Of a stretch of 64,000 bases of DNA, positions 43,331-52,857 are shown in pieces. Position numbers and translations under genes: made by a program. The notes beneath the pieces were generated by a model. The model had not been told where the DNA came from and did not search any database. It saw only the letters and a program-made list of their open reading frames with translations. The DNA comes from an uncultured Phycisphaerae bacterium (lineage in GTDB: Bacteria; Planctomycetota; Phycisphaerae; UBA1845; Fen-1342). Each line of letters starts with the position of its first letter. Position 1 is the first letter of the stretch. The stretch is taken from contig CALGJV010000012.1 of assembly GCA_937928595.1 (NCBI GenBank), positions 124,001-188,000 on the forward strand. Direction: 5' to 3'.

Positions 43331-43422
43331 CGGTCACTCCCAGTTCGGCGGCCGCGGCCGCACCTCCGTGTAAAGGATAGAGCGTTCGCGACCGCGCGGC
43401 GACGGGCCCGCCCGTCCGTGCG

Positions 43423-45177
43423 TCAATCCCGGGCGGGCACGATGACCCCCCGCCCCGTGCGGCCGTCGACCCGCACCGCCAGCGGCCGCGGGCACCGGAC
43501 GTGCCGCACCAGCGGCCCCTCGCCGACCAGCGGCAGGGCGGCCAGCGCGTCCCAGTGAATCCGCCCGGGCCCGGCGTGGTGCACCGTGAAGTACAGCACG
43601 CCGAAGCTCGTCATGTTGTGAAAGAAGTGCGAGCCCTGGCTCGGCGTGACGTGCATATCCGGCCGCGTCGCCTCCACGATCACGCGCGCGGCGGCGATCT
43701 GGGGCCAGGTCACCGGGATGCCCAGCCACGGATCGCTGCTGCCCCAGCGGCCGAACCCGATCAGGACGCAGTGCCGGCCGGCCTCCACCAGCGCCCGCGA
43801 CAGGGTTTCAAGCTCGGCCGCCGCGGCCCGCGTGTGCTTCGGCTCGAAGGTGTCCGGGCGGACGTAAACGATGTCGGTCAGGTCGTCCCGGGCCCCGTTG
43901 CCCAGTACCCGGTCGCTGCTGACCAGGGCGGCGGGGTCGGCCAGCACGTGGTCGGGCACCTCGATGCGTTCCCCGGACACGAGCGTCGGGCGAAGCTGGA
44001 GAAAGCCGAACTCGGCCGGGCCGCGGCGCTCCGGATCGAACGTGACGGCGAACTCGATCTCCACGTCGCTGGCCAGCGCCTCGCGGCAGACGGTCATCAG
44101 GTGGCGAATGGCGGAATTGAGCGGGATTTCGTCGAGTTCGAGGAGCGGGGCGAACGTGAGCGCCCGGGGCCCGCTGCGGCCGAGGCCCATGACGAGCCGG
44201 TCCGACTCGCCGTCGTACGTGGACGCAAGGGGGCGGAGCGTGCCGTCGGCTTCGGCATCGGCGAGCGAGCCGCTGACGAGATACTCGGCCTCGTTGATCG
44301 GGTCATAGGCGGGCGGCGGGCCCATGTTGACGGCCCAGAACTCGGTCTGGGTGTTGTCGAGGAGTTCGCGGGCGGAGCCGTAGGGCGGGGGCAGCGCCGG
44401 GTAGGCGGGGGAATACGTCCAGACGACGCCGCCGTCGACGATCGTTTTGCCCAGGCCCAGCGCGAGGCTGACGACCCCGTCCTCGGGCCGGGCGGGGGGC
44501 ATCGGATAGAAGTTGTACGTGCGGATGACGCCGCTCAGGGCAGGGTAGAAACGGTCGCCGTGGCGCCGGCCGACGACTTCCTGGATGATGACGGCCATGC
44601 GCTCGTCCTCGCACGCGCGGCCGATGGCGCGGAGGTAGCGGCGGGCGTCCTGGAAGAAGGTGGAGGCCCAGACGTACTTGATCGCCTCGGCCAGGCGCTG
44701 GAAGCGGTGGTCGGTGTCCGGCTGGTTGTTGGCGATCATCTTGGTGGCGTACGTGCCGGCGAAGGGGTGGCGCAGGGCGTCCTCGAGCAGGCTCGAGGAG
44801 CGGACCGCCAGCGGCGTATGCATCTCCTGCACGATCGCGCGCAGGTCGCCGACAATGAGGGGTGGCAAGTCGGCCCGCTGGAACGCATGCGCGAGGCGAT
44901 CGTCGGGCGGCTCTTCGCGGACCACGTCCCACAACCGGTTGTGGGCCATGAACTGCTCGAACGTGTCGGTCTGTACGACCGTGAGGCGCGGAATGCGGAT
45001 GGTCAGCCCCGGGATCAGCCCCGGGGGGCACTGCTCCGTGATGATGCGCTTGATGAAGGCCAGCCCCAGGGCCTTGCCGCCGAGCGCGCCGGTCCCAATG
45101 ACGGTAAAGTCGCGGTCCGAGGACAGGAACTGCCGGTCGAACGGAGGGAAGCTACTTTCGGCCGCGACGACGGGCAT
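43423..45177 (-). CDS. PEP/pyruvate-binding (PPDK_N) protein lacking the swivel and TIM-barrel domains
   Basis: A 584-residue relative of the neighbouring multidomain protein, without GAF and nucleotidyltransferase parts. The PPDK_N domain shows GTGALGGKALGLAFIKRI, VRSSSLLEDALRHPFAGTYA and MAVIIQEVVG. The C-terminal module shares the GFGRWGSSDPWLGIPVTWPQ motif (Gly476-Ser480) and SQGSHFFHNM (His517). Full PEP synthase or PPDK would add a phosphohistidine domain and a catalytic barrel; neither is present. ATG 45177, with GGGAGAAGG upstream, was chosen over a longer frame. It lies 92 bases upstream of the larger relative and is divergent from gdhA. Confidence 0.82.
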   Translation of the reverse strand: MPVVAAESSFPPFDRQFLSSDRDFTVIGTGALGGKALGLAFIKRIITEQCPPGLIPGLTIRIPRLTVVQTDTFEQFMAHNRLWDVVREEPPDDRLAHAFQRADLPPLIVGDLRAIVQEMHTPLAVRSSSLLEDALRHPFAGTYATKMIANNQPDTDHRFQRLAEAIKYVWASTFFQDARRYLRAIGRACEDERMAVIIQEVVGRRHGDRFYPALSGVIRTYNFYPMPPARPEDGVVSLALGLGKTIVDGGVVWTYSPAYPALPPPYGSARELLDNTQTEFWAVNMGPPPAYDPINEAEYLVSGSLADAEADGTLRPLASTYDGESDRLVMGLGRSGPRALTFAPLLELDEIPLNSAIRHLMTVCREALASDVEIEFAVTFDPERRGPAEFGFLQLRPTLVSGERIEVPDHVLADPAALVSSDRVLGNGARDDLTDIVYVRPDTFEPKHTRAAAAELETLSRALVEAGRHCVLIGFGRWGSSDPWLGIPVTWPQIAAARVIVEATRPDMHVTPSQGSHFFHNMTSFGVLYFTVHHAGPGRIHWDALAALPLVGEGPLVRHVRCPRPLAVRVDGRTGRGVIVPARD

Positions 45178-45283
45178 GACACCTTCTCCCGGCGGGCGGG
45201 CGGGCGCAGCGCCGGCCCCGGCCTGGCCGTGGCCCGTGCATTCTAAACAGGACCCGGCCGGTCCGCGACGCGCCGCGGGCGCG

Positions 45284-45313
45284 TTGACACGGCCGGCGGC
45301 CGTCACCTAAGCT
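45284..45313 (+). promoter_or_regulatory. Candidate sigma-70 promoter of gdhA
   Basis: A perfect TTGACA (45284-45289) and TAAGCT (45308-45313) are 18 bases apart. The -10 is weak. The expected leader is about 55 bases. On the opposite strand TAGAAT (45245-45240) may serve the divergent gene. Confidence 0.5.
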
Positions 45314-45375
45314 GAAGTCCGTCGCGCGCCCCGAGCGCAGCCCGACACTTCTCTCGTGAGGCGGCAGGATCGGTC

Positions 45376-46662
45376 ATGAGCAGCAAGCCGTTCAATCCCT
45401 TCCAGATGGCCCAGCAGCAGTTCGACAAGGTGGCCGAGATCCTCGGCCTGGATCAGGCCACCCGCGACCTCCTGCGTGTGCCGATGCGGGAGTACCACTT
45501 CAGCCTGCCGATCCGGATGGACGACGGCGGCTTCAAGGTGTTTCGCGGGTTCCGTATCCAGCACAACGACGCGCGCGGGCCGGGCAAGGGCGGCATTCGC
45601 TTCCACCCGCAGGAGACGGTGGACACGGTGCGGGCGCTGTCGATGTGGATGACGTGGAAGTGCGCGTGCGTGAACATTCCCCTCGGCGGCAGCAAGGGCG
45701 GCATCGTGTGCTCGCCGCACAGCCTGAGCATGACCGAGCAGGAGCGGCTGTGCCGGGCGTGGGTGCGGGCGGTGGCCCGCGACGTCGGGCCGGTGCTGGA
45801 CGTGCCCGCGCCGGACGTGATGACCAACGCGCAGCACATGCTGTGGATGCTGGACGAGTTCGAGCACATCCACGGCGGCAAGTACCCCGGCTTCATCACC
45901 GGCAAGCCGGTCGGCATGGGCGGCTCGCTGGGACGCACGGAGGCCACGGGCTACGGCGTCGTGTTCACGATCCGCGAAGCGCTGAAGGAGCTGGGCGCCA
46001 AGGCCGCCGACACGAAGGCCGCGGTGCAGGGCTTCGGCAACGTCGCCCAGTACGCGATCGAACTCTACCAGCAGATCGGCGGCAAGGTGGTGTGCGTGTC
46101 CTGCTGGGACGAGGGCGCCCAGCAGGCGTTCTCGTTCCTCAAGAAGGACGGGATCGATCTCGCGGCGCTGCGCAAGATCACGGACCGGTTCGGCAGCATC
46201 GACCGCAAGAAGGCCGCCGACCTGGGGTATGAAATCGCCCCGGGCGAGGCGTGGCTCGAGCAGGAGGTCGACATCCTCATTCCGGCCGCGCTGGAGCACT
46301 CGATCACGGGCGAGAATGTGCACAAGATCGACCGCCGCGTGCGGCTGATCGCCGAGGGCGCGAACGGCCCGACGACGCCCGAGGCCGACCACGTGCTCCA
46401 GGAGCGCAACATCTTCACGATCCCGGACTTCCTCGCGAACGCCGGCGGCGTGACGTGCAGCTACCTCGAGCAGGTCCAGAGCAACATGAACTACTTCTGG
46501 GAGAAGGACGAGGTCCTGAGCAAGCTCGACGTGATGATGACCTCGGCCTTCATCGCCGTGAGCGACACCGCCAAGAAGCGCAAGCTCTCGATGCGCGACG
46601 CGGCTTACGTGATCGCGGTTGCGCGCGTGGCGCAGGCCTGCAAGGACCGCGGCTGGGTCTAG
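45376..46662 (+). CDS. gdhA: Glutamate dehydrogenase
   Basis: A 428-residue Glu/Leu/Phe/Val dehydrogenase that interconverts glutamate with 2-oxoglutarate and ammonium. The substrate-side motif is NIPLGGSKGGIVCSP (Lys107), preceded by GPGKGGIRFHPQ. The catalytic-Asp region is DVPAPDVMTNAQHM. The nucleotide-binding domain contains GFGNVAQYA, and the closing conserved part has EGANGPTTPEAD and FLANAGGVTCSYLEQVQ. Length fits the hexameric GDH-I type of about 420-450 residues. The start is set by the first ATG after GGCAGGATC; the ribosome site is modest. It probably draws on 2-oxoacid metabolism next door. Confidence 0.95.
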   Translation: MSSKPFNPFQMAQQQFDKVAEILGLDQATRDLLRVPMREYHFSLPIRMDDGGFKVFRGFRIQHNDARGPGKGGIRFHPQETVDTVRALSMWMTWKCACVNIPLGGSKGGIVCSPHSLSMTEQERLCRAWVRAVARDVGPVLDVPAPDVMTNAQHMLWMLDEFEHIHGGKYPGFITGKPVGMGGSLGRTEATGYGVVFTIREALKELGAKAADTKAAVQGFGNVAQYAIELYQQIGGKVVCVSCWDEGAQQAFSFLKKDGIDLAALRKITDRFGSIDRKKAADLGYEIAPGEAWLEQEVDILIPAALEHSITGENVHKIDRRVRLIAEGANGPTTPEADHVLQERNIFTIPDFLANAGGVTCSYLEQVQSNMNYFWEKDEVLSKLDVMMTSAFIAVSDTAKKRKLSMRDAAYVIAVARVAQACKDRGWV

Positions 46663-46828
46663 CAGCCCGTCGGGAAGCCGCCGAGCTGGGACTTCGCACG
46701 TCCGGAGCGCACAGGCCGGGCGTCCCGCGCGAGGGGCGCGGCGTGCGTCGGGAACGCCCCACGGCCGCCAATTGCGCTCCAGACCGGATGGGCCCGGCGC
46801 TTGGCTCGCGGGTTCGGTTCGGCCGAGG

Positions 46829-47944
46829 CTACAGCAGGCTGCGCAGCGTCTTCACGACGTGATCCACGTCGCCCTCGCTCAGGTTATTGAAGAACGGCAG
46901 CGCGATCGTGCGCGCCGACAGGGCTTCCGTCGCCGGGAAGTCGCCCGGCTTGTATCCGAACCGTTCCTGGTAAAACGGCTGGAGGTGGATCGGGGGGAAG
47001 TACACGTTTGATCCGATTCCGTTCGCCTGCAGCCGCTCGAGCAGCCGGTCCCGGTCCGTCTGCGTGTACTCGTCGCTGAGCCGCACGACGAACACGAACC
47101 AGCTCACGCGGTCCTCCGCCGGAATCCGCTGGAGCGTCAGCCGTCGTTCGTCGGACAGCCGCTCGATGTACCAGCGCGCCACCCGGTCGCGCTTCGCGAG
47201 GAATTCGTCCAGCCGCCGCATCTGCTGCGTCCCGATCGCGGCCTGGATGTCGGTCATCCGGTAGTTGTAGCCCAGCCGCGGGTGCGCGAGCCACCCGCCG
47301 CCCGGGTCGCGCCCCTGGTTCCGCAGCGAACGCACCATGAACGCGATCCGGTCGTCGTTCGTCACGACCATTCCGCCTTCGCCGGTCGTCATCTGCTTGT
47401 TGGGGTAGAACCCGAACACGCCGGCTTCGCCCAACGCTCCGCACGGCCGCCCGCGGTACGTCGCGCCGAGTGCCTCGCAGGAATCCTCCAGTACCCGCAG
47501 GTTGTACCGCCGCGCCAGCGCCCACAAGCCGTCCATGTCCGGCGCCACGCCGAACACGTCCACCGGGAGGAGCGCCCGCGTCCGCGGCGTGATCGCCGCT
47601 TCGATCCGTCCCACGTCGATCTGCCACGTCTGCGGGTCGATGTCCACGAACACCGGCTTCGCGCCGACGAACTGGATACTGTTGCTCGACGCGATGAACG
47701 AGAACGGCGTGGTGATCACCTCGTCGCCCGGACCGATGCCCAGCGCGACCCAGCACATGTGCAGGCCCGCCGTCCCGCTGCTGCACGCGATCGCGTGTCT
47801 GACCCCCAGCCGCCGCGTGAACTCGGCCTCGAACTCCGGGATCCGCGGTCCCAGGCTCAGGCGGTCCGATCGCAGCACGGCCACCGCTGCATTGATCTCG
47901 GCCTCGGTGATATCCTGACCTGACAAGGGTATCTCACGCTTCAC
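46829..47944 (-). CDS. DegT/DnrJ/EryC1/StrS-family PLP aminotransferase
   Basis: A 371-residue sugar aminotransferase. Family signatures are IACSSGTAGLHMCWVALGIG, GDEVITTPFSFIASSN, LEDSCEALGATYRG and the PLP-lysine segment GFYPNKQMTTGEGG with Lys183. Such enzymes put an amino group on a nucleotide-linked keto sugar used for surface polysaccharides or glycans. The GTG start at 47944 is set by GGAGACGAGC upstream. It is divergent from the exporter at 48111. Neighbouring sugar-modifying genes are absent, so the specific amino sugar is unknown. Confidence 0.92.
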   Translation of the reverse strand: MKREIPLSGQDITEAEINAAVAVLRSDRLSLGPRIPEFEAEFTRRLGVRHAIACSSGTAGLHMCWVALGIGPGDEVITTPFSFIASSNSIQFVGAKPVFVDIDPQTWQIDVGRIEAAITPRTRALLPVDVFGVAPDMDGLWALARRYNLRVLEDSCEALGATYRGRPCGALGEAGVFGFYPNKQMTTGEGGMVVTNDDRIAFMVRSLRNQGRDPGGGWLAHPRLGYNYRMTDIQAAIGTQQMRRLDEFLAKRDRVARWYIERLSDERRLTLQRIPAEDRVSWFVFVVRLSDEYTQTDRDRLLERLQANGIGSNVYFPPIHLQPFYQERFGYKPGDFPATEALSARTIALPFFNNLSEGDVDHVVKTLRSLL

Positions 47945-48110
47945 GCTCGTCTCCGCAGTACGCCCGGCCGACCGTCGGGCCGACCCATCCGCCGGTCGGC
48001 CGCCCGCCGGCCGGGTCGGCGCCCGTCTACTCCGGTACGCCGCCGGGGACGAACCGTGCGGCCGCACCGCTGCCCGTCGCCCGAAAGGACCGTTATGATA
48101 CCGACCAACC

Positions 48111-50252
48111 ATGGCGGACGCTCGCCCCGAACGTTGGCTGGGCCACTTTCGACGCGTGCTCAAGTACCTGCGCCCGCACCGTCGACCGCTCATTATGGGA
48201 CTGGTCGCGGCGCTGGGCGTCGGCCTGTTCTATACGTTCAGCCTGTCCAGCACGGTGCCCATCCTGAAGGTTCTTTTCGCCGAGCACGAATCCCTAACCG
48301 ACTGGCTCTACCGGGCCGAGGCCGAACGCCGGCTCGGCGTGGTCTTCCCGGCGGACGTGCCTGACGATCCGGCCGGCGTGCCGATCGACAACATTCGCGA
48401 CACCAGTCCGGCCGCGGGCGTGCTGCGGTCCGACAGCCGGATCACGGCCATCGGGTCGGAGCCGGCCGGGTCGTACGCCCTCCTGCGCCGCATCGCCGAG
48501 CACCCGGGCACGCTGCTTCCCGATGTCCGCGTGGCCGACGCCACCGGCGTGCGAGTCGTCGCGCTGCCGCTGCGGCCGCACCGCGAGTGGTGGGACCTGG
48601 CCCGCCGCGCGGCGACCTTGATGCCGGCCGGGCGCTCGGCGGAGGACCGGTTCCGCGTGCTGCTGATTCTCACGGCGGCGCTGGTGGTCGTGGCGGTGCT
48701 GGGGGGGCTATCGCGCTTCATCAACGAAGGCCTGGTGGCGACGGCGGTGCAACGGGCGATGCACGATCTGCGGACGGATCTGGCGGATCACACGCTGCGG
48801 CTGCCCGTGCAATGGCACAGCCTGCAACCGTCGGGGGACACGCTCAGCCGGTTCGCCACCGACATCGGCAAGGTCGAGGTGGGGCTGTCCACGCTGTTCG
48901 GCAAGGTCGCCCGCGAGCCGCTCAAGGCGCTGGGCGTGCTCTCGCTGGCGGTGCTGCTGGACTGGCAGATGCTCGTGATCGCGGTGCTGGGGCTGCCGAT
49001 CGGGGCGATCGTGATCCGGGCATTCGGGCGGCTGGTGAAGCGGGCCCAGCAGCGCGCGTCGGAATCGTGGGGCCGGCTGCTGGATCACCTGGGCGAGCGG
49101 CTGCTCGGCATCCGCGTGGTCAAGGCCTACGGCATGGAGTCCGCCGAGAGTCAAAGGTTCGAGTCGGAAGGGCGGGAACTGACGCGGGCCCAGACGCACA
49201 TCGAGCTCGTGGACGCGGCCAGCAACCCCGTGCTGGAGGTGCTGGCGTCGATCGCGGTGGCCGCGTTCATTCTCTACGGCGGTGCGCGGGTGTTCAACCA
49301 GCAGCTCGAGCCGCATCTGCTGTTCGGGGCGGTCGTGTGCCTGGGCGGGGTTTTCGACCCGCTGCGGAAGATGGGCAACGTCAACAATCGCCTCCAGCAG
49401 GCGGACGCCTCCGCCCGGCGGTTGTTCGAGGTGCTGGACCTGCCCGCGGAGCGCTCGGCGCCAGCCACGGCCGGGCGGGAGCTGCCGCGTTTCCAGCGGG
49501 CGATCGAGTTCCGCAACGTGTCGTTCGCGTACCCGTCGAGCCCGCACCGGCTCGTGCTGGACGGGATCGACCTGACCGTGCAGCGCGGCCAGGTCGTCGC
49601 GCTGGTGGGGGCCAACGGCTCCGGCAAGACGACCCTGGTGTCACTGCTGCTGCGGTTCTTCGAGCCGCGGGACGGCGCGATCCTGATCGACGGGCACAAC
49701 ATCGCCGAGGTCACGCTCGAGTCGCTGCGCCAGCAGATCGGCCTGGTGACGCAGGACGCGATCGTGTTCTCCGACACCGTGCGGGCCAACATCGCGTACG
49801 GCGCCAACGGCGTGACGGAGGAGGCGGTGCGGCGGGCGGCGCGCCTGGCACACGTCGAGGAGTTCGTCGACGCCCTGCGCATCGAACAGGGCGGCGCCGT
49901 GTCTTCGGGCTACGATGCCCCCGTCAGCAACCGCACGCTCTCCGGCGGCCAGCGCCAGCGGATCGTCATCGCGCGGGCCATCCTCCGCGACCCGCCCATC
50001 CTGATCCTCGACGAGGCCACCAGCCAGGTGGACAGCGAGTCCGAACGGAAGATTCAGGAGGCGCTCGAGGACGTCACCCGCGACCGCACGACCTTCATCA
50101 TCGCCCACCGGTTCAGTACGATCGCGCGGGCCGACCTGATCGTCGTGCTCGACGCCGGGCGGATCGTGGGGCAGGGTCGCCACGACGAGCTCATGCGCAC
50201 CTGCCCGTTCTACGTGACGCTCGTCCGAACGCAGTTCGCGCAGGGCGTGTAG
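48111..50252 (+). CDS. ABC exporter (MsbA-like) with a large periplasmic insert
   Basis: A 713-residue fused membrane-ATPase half-transporter. Membrane helix 1 is at about 27-52 (LIMGLVAALGVGLFYTFSLS). A roughly 125-residue hydrophilic insert (55-178) follows before helix 2 (181-205). The other four helices run to about 420. The ATPase has Walker A GANGSGKTT (500-508), LSGGQRQR (from 610), Walker B ILILDEATS and switch IAHRFST. MsbA-type exporters flip lipids such as lipid A or move other amphiphiles. The insert is unusual for this group. No ribosome site is visible, and a TATGAT -10-like element lies at 48094-48099, so the transcript may be nearly leaderless. Confidence 0.9.
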   Translation: MADARPERWLGHFRRVLKYLRPHRRPLIMGLVAALGVGLFYTFSLSSTVPILKVLFAEHESLTDWLYRAEAERRLGVVFPADVPDDPAGVPIDNIRDTSPAAGVLRSDSRITAIGSEPAGSYALLRRIAEHPGTLLPDVRVADATGVRVVALPLRPHREWWDLARRAATLMPAGRSAEDRFRVLLILTAALVVVAVLGGLSRFINEGLVATAVQRAMHDLRTDLADHTLRLPVQWHSLQPSGDTLSRFATDIGKVEVGLSTLFGKVAREPLKALGVLSLAVLLDWQMLVIAVLGLPIGAIVIRAFGRLVKRAQQRASESWGRLLDHLGERLLGIRVVKAYGMESAESQRFESEGRELTRAQTHIELVDAASNPVLEVLASIAVAAFILYGGARVFNQQLEPHLLFGAVVCLGGVFDPLRKMGNVNNRLQQADASARRLFEVLDLPAERSAPATAGRELPRFQRAIEFRNVSFAYPSSPHRLVLDGIDLTVQRGQVVALVGANGSGKTTLVSLLLRFFEPRDGAILIDGHNIAEVTLESLRQQIGLVTQDAIVFSDTVRANIAYGANGVTEEAVRRAARLAHVEEFVDALRIEQGGAVSSGYDAPVSNRTLSGGQRQRIVIARAILRDPPILILDEATSQVDSESERKIQEALEDVTRDRTTFIIAHRFSTIARADLIVVLDAGRIVGQGRHDELMRTCPFYVTLVRTQFAQGV

Positions 50253-50267
50253 TCTCCGCCGCGGCGG

Positions 50268-51356
50268 CTAGGGCGCTTCGGCCGCGTACGCCTCTTGCAG
50301 CAGCGCCGCCGTCTCGTCCCACCCGATGCACTCGTCGGTGATCGACACGCCGTATTGAAGCGCCGCGGGGTCCGGCCCGAGGGGCTGCGCGCCGGCGTGC
50401 AGGTGGCTTTCCAGCATGGCGCCGACCAGCGGCCCCGGCCCGGCCCGACGCTGGGCCAGCACGCTCCGCCACGCCACGCACTGATTGGCGCTGCGCTTGC
50501 CCGAGTTCGCGTGACTGCAATCCACCATGATGCGCGGCGCCAGCCCGGCCCGTCGGAGCGCCGCGGCGGCCTCGGCCACCACCTCCGCCGCGAAGTTCGG
50601 GCCGCTGCGCCCGCCCCGCAGGATCAGGTGCGTCCACGGGTTGCCCGTCGTGTCCACGATCGCCGTCCGCCCGTCGTCGTCGATGCCCAAGAAACTGTGC
50701 GGCGTGCCGGCCGCGCAGAGCGCGTCGATCGCGCTCTGGAGATGCCCGTCCGTACCGTTCTTGAACCCGACCGGCATCGACAGGCCGCTCGCCATCTGAC
50801 GGTGCGTCTGCGATTCCGTCGTGCGCGCGCCGATGGCCGACCACGTCAGCAGGTCCGCGACGTACTGCGGGGTGATGGGCTCCAGCAGTTCCGTCGCGGC
50901 CGGGACGCCCAGCTCCGCGATGCGCAGCAGCAGCGCCCGAGCCCGTCGCAGCCCGGTCTCGATGTCGAACGAGCCGTCCAGGTGCGGGTCGTTGATGAAA
51001 CCTTTCCACCCCACGGTCGTTCGCGGCTTTTCGAAGTACACGCGCATCAGCACCAGCACGCGGTCGGCCACCGCGCCGGCCAGCGCGCGCAGCCGCGCGG
51101 CATACTCCAGCGCGGCCGCCTCGTCGTGGATCGAGCACGGGCCGACGATCGCCAACAGCCGGCGGTCCTGCCCGGCGAGGATCCGCTCGACGGCCTGTCG
51201 GCCGGCGAGAACCGATTCCTGCGCGGTCGGGGTGAGCGGCAGGGCGTCCTTGATCTGACGCGGCGTGGCCAGCGCCCGGAAGCGCCGCACGCGCACGTTC
51301 TGGATCGGGGGCGCCGGCGTGAAGCGCGCGTCGCCCGCAGGGTTCTGAACGTGCAT
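50268..51356 (-). CDS. aroF: 3-deoxy-7-phosphoheptulonate (DAHP) synthase, class I
   Basis: A 362-residue first enzyme of the shikimate pathway: it joins PEP and erythrose 4-phosphate. Class I (AroFGH-type) signatures are present: [69 protein letters not shown] and [10 protein letters not shown]. The N-terminal 25 residues hold the region used for dimer contacts and feedback inhibition in the family; the inhibiting amino acid cannot be told. Start is the ATG at 51356. It is convergent with the exporter (15 bases between stops). Confidence 0.94.
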   Translation of the reverse strand: MHVQNPAGDARFTPAPPIQNVRVRRFRALATPRQIKDALPLTPTAQESVLAGRQAVERILAGQDRRLLAIVGPCSIHDEAAALEYAARLRALAGAVADRVLVLMRVYFEKPRTTVGWKGFINDPHLDGSFDIETGLRRARALLLRIAELGVPAATELLEPITPQYVADLLTWSAIGARTTESQTHRQMASGLSMPVGFKNGTDGHLQSAIDALCAAGTPHSFLGIDDDGRTAIVDTTGNPWTHLILRGGRSGPNFAAEVVAEAAAALRRAGLAPRIMVDCSHANSGKRSANQCVAWRSVLAQRRAGPGPLVGAMLESHLHAGAQPLGPDPAALQYGVSITDECIGWDETAALLQEAYAAEAP

Positions 51357-51552
51357 GCTGCGCGGCCCTTTTGGTCAGTACTGCGTCCCGCGTACGAGCG
51401 GACGCGCCCCTGACTCCTGAGTCTAGGCGGTCGGCTGCGCCGGCGGCCACCCCGTCCGACACCGCTCCGCGGGCGGCGGTGTCCGGACAGTGTGCGGCCG
51501 GCGTCTATCGGACGCGGGGGGCGGACGAAGTGCGGCTCGGAGCCACGGACCC

Positions 51553-51588
51553 CATAAAAGCACGGCGGGCCCGCCGGAGCGGGCCCGC
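51553..51588 (-). terminator. Rho-independent terminator of the 51.6-52.5 kb gene
   Basis: On the minus strand two copies of GCGGGCCCGC (51588-51579 and 51574-51565) form a 10-bp stem with a 4-base loop, followed a few bases later by TTTTAT (51559-51554). Confidence 0.7.
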
Positions 51589-51614
51589 GCGTCACGGCCG
51601 GTGTTCCCCGCCGG

Positions 51615-52511
51615 TCAGTCGCAGTTCTTCCACGTGTACTTATAGTGGATCGGCGGAATCGGCTGGCCCGCACGGCGAATCCAGTTCGGGTTGATCGCCT
51701 TCCAGCCCGGCCCGCACCACTTACGTGTGTTGAGCGGCCGGTATTCCGCGTGGCCGTCGAGGAAGCCCACGGCATGCTTGGCGAACGCGCCGTGAGTGCC
51801 CATGGTCTCCATGCGTTGCAGGAGCCCGATGTCCGCGGGCTCATCGAGGAACAGCGTGAACTCGGCCGAATACTTCGCGAACATGTCCTTGATCAGGCGC
51901 CGTCCCACGCGCACCCAGCCCTGGCCGCCCTGCTGCCACGGGTTGTATTCGTTTATCCCTTCCTTCAGATCGGCGAACGCTTCGAGGTTGTACCAGTAGC
52001 TCGTGCCGGTGTCCTCCCACGACGGCATGTTGAGCGGCTCGTCCCACACGCTGCCACGCGCTCGGCTCTGCCGGTCGGAGGGGCACTGGAGGACGGGCAC
52101 GGGCGAGCGCTTGATCACCTGGCCGTTCTCCTCGAGGTCCGGCTCGATCGCCCCGCTCATGAGGTACGAGTTCAACGGGCGGTCCTTCGCTCGCAGGTAG
52201 AAGATGCCGTCCCAGCGCGTCTGCCACCAGGGGTCGGCCGTCTGGCCGCCGTACGTCCACGGACAGATGCCCATCCAGCTGTTGCCGACGATCACCGCGA
52301 ACGGGAACTCGTCGTTGTACTCCGTGAAGTACGTCTGCGTGGCGAGCGTGAGGCTCTTCAGATTCGCGATGCACTTGGTGATCTTCGCCTGCTCCCGGGC
52401 CCTCTGGAGCGACGGCAGCAGGATGGAGATCAGCAACGCGATGATCGCTACCACCACCAGCAGCTCGATCAGCGTGAACCCCCGCCCGCGTTTGTTCCAA
52501 TGCACGTCCAT
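51615..52511 (-). CDS. Prepilin-type N-terminal cleavage/methylation protein
   Basis: A 298-residue pseudopilin-like protein. Residues 11-36 give [20 protein letters not shown], almost identical to the two other members in this window. The rest is a large extracellular domain with aromatic-rich segments such as [18 protein letters not shown], a QCPSDRQ segment and a late [13 protein letters not shown]. The last resembles the H-X9-DG ending but with a shorter spacing. AGGAGTTGCAGG precedes the ATG at 52511. A terminator follows, so it is a single-gene unit. Function unknown; secretion-system or surface pilus-like roles are inferred from the N-terminus only. Confidence 0.85.
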   Translation of the reverse strand: MDVHWNKRGRGFTLIELLVVVAIIALLISILLPSLQRAREQAKITKCIANLKSLTLATQTYFTEYNDEFPFAVIVGNSWMGICPWTYGGQTADPWWQTRWDGIFYLRAKDRPLNSYLMSGAIEPDLEENGQVIKRSPVPVLQCPSDRQSRARGSVWDEPLNMPSWEDTGTSYWYNLEAFADLKEGINEYNPWQQGGQGWVRVGRRLIKDMFAKYSAEFTLFLDEPADIGLLQRMETMGTHGAFAKHAVGFLDGHAEYRPLNTRKWCGPGWKAINPNWIRRAGQPIPPIHYKYTWKNCD

Positions 52512-52857
52512 CCTGCAACTCCTGTGCAGACCACTCACTTTCTACCCGGGGCGCAACCGTGCGGCTTATAGTCGGCCGATCTAAGCCGGACATGAGCCGA
52601 ATCCGACGGGGGGCCGGATCCGAGCCGCTCCCGACAGCCTGGTGAGCCTTCACTGGCCGCGGGTAGCAAGCACCCGCGGAAGCGCCGATTCCACCGGCCG
52701 CCGGTTCAACGGGCATTATAGCAGTGCTCCCAACCGCGACTGAAGAACTGTCCGGCAACGGTTCCGGAGCGTTCCTCGGCCGTCGTTTTCGGACACCCGG
52801 CGGTTTCGGGGCCGCAGGCCCTTGCTCCGCGGCAACGCAGTCGTAGCATCGCCGGCG
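52512..52857. other. Divergent intergenic region, 346 bases
   Basis: This region must carry promoters for the prepilin-like gene (minus) and the flavoprotein (plus). It is locally less GC-rich, with ATTATAGC near 52715. I find no well-spaced -35/-10 pair, no hairpin of note and no gene. Confidence 0.5.

Noticed and set aside
40247-43558. A 1103-residue plus-strand open frame opposite the PEP/pyruvate-binding gene
   Set aside because: The composition is that of an antisense shadow, and the minus-strand frame has clear PPDK_N and nucleotidyltransferase motifs.
46700-46790. Near-inverted copies of TCCGGAGCGCA and TGCGCTCCAGA between gdhA and the DegT gene
   Set aside because: The arms are about 60-70 bases apart and have a mismatch. 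This is expected by chance in GC-rich DNA and gives no terminator.
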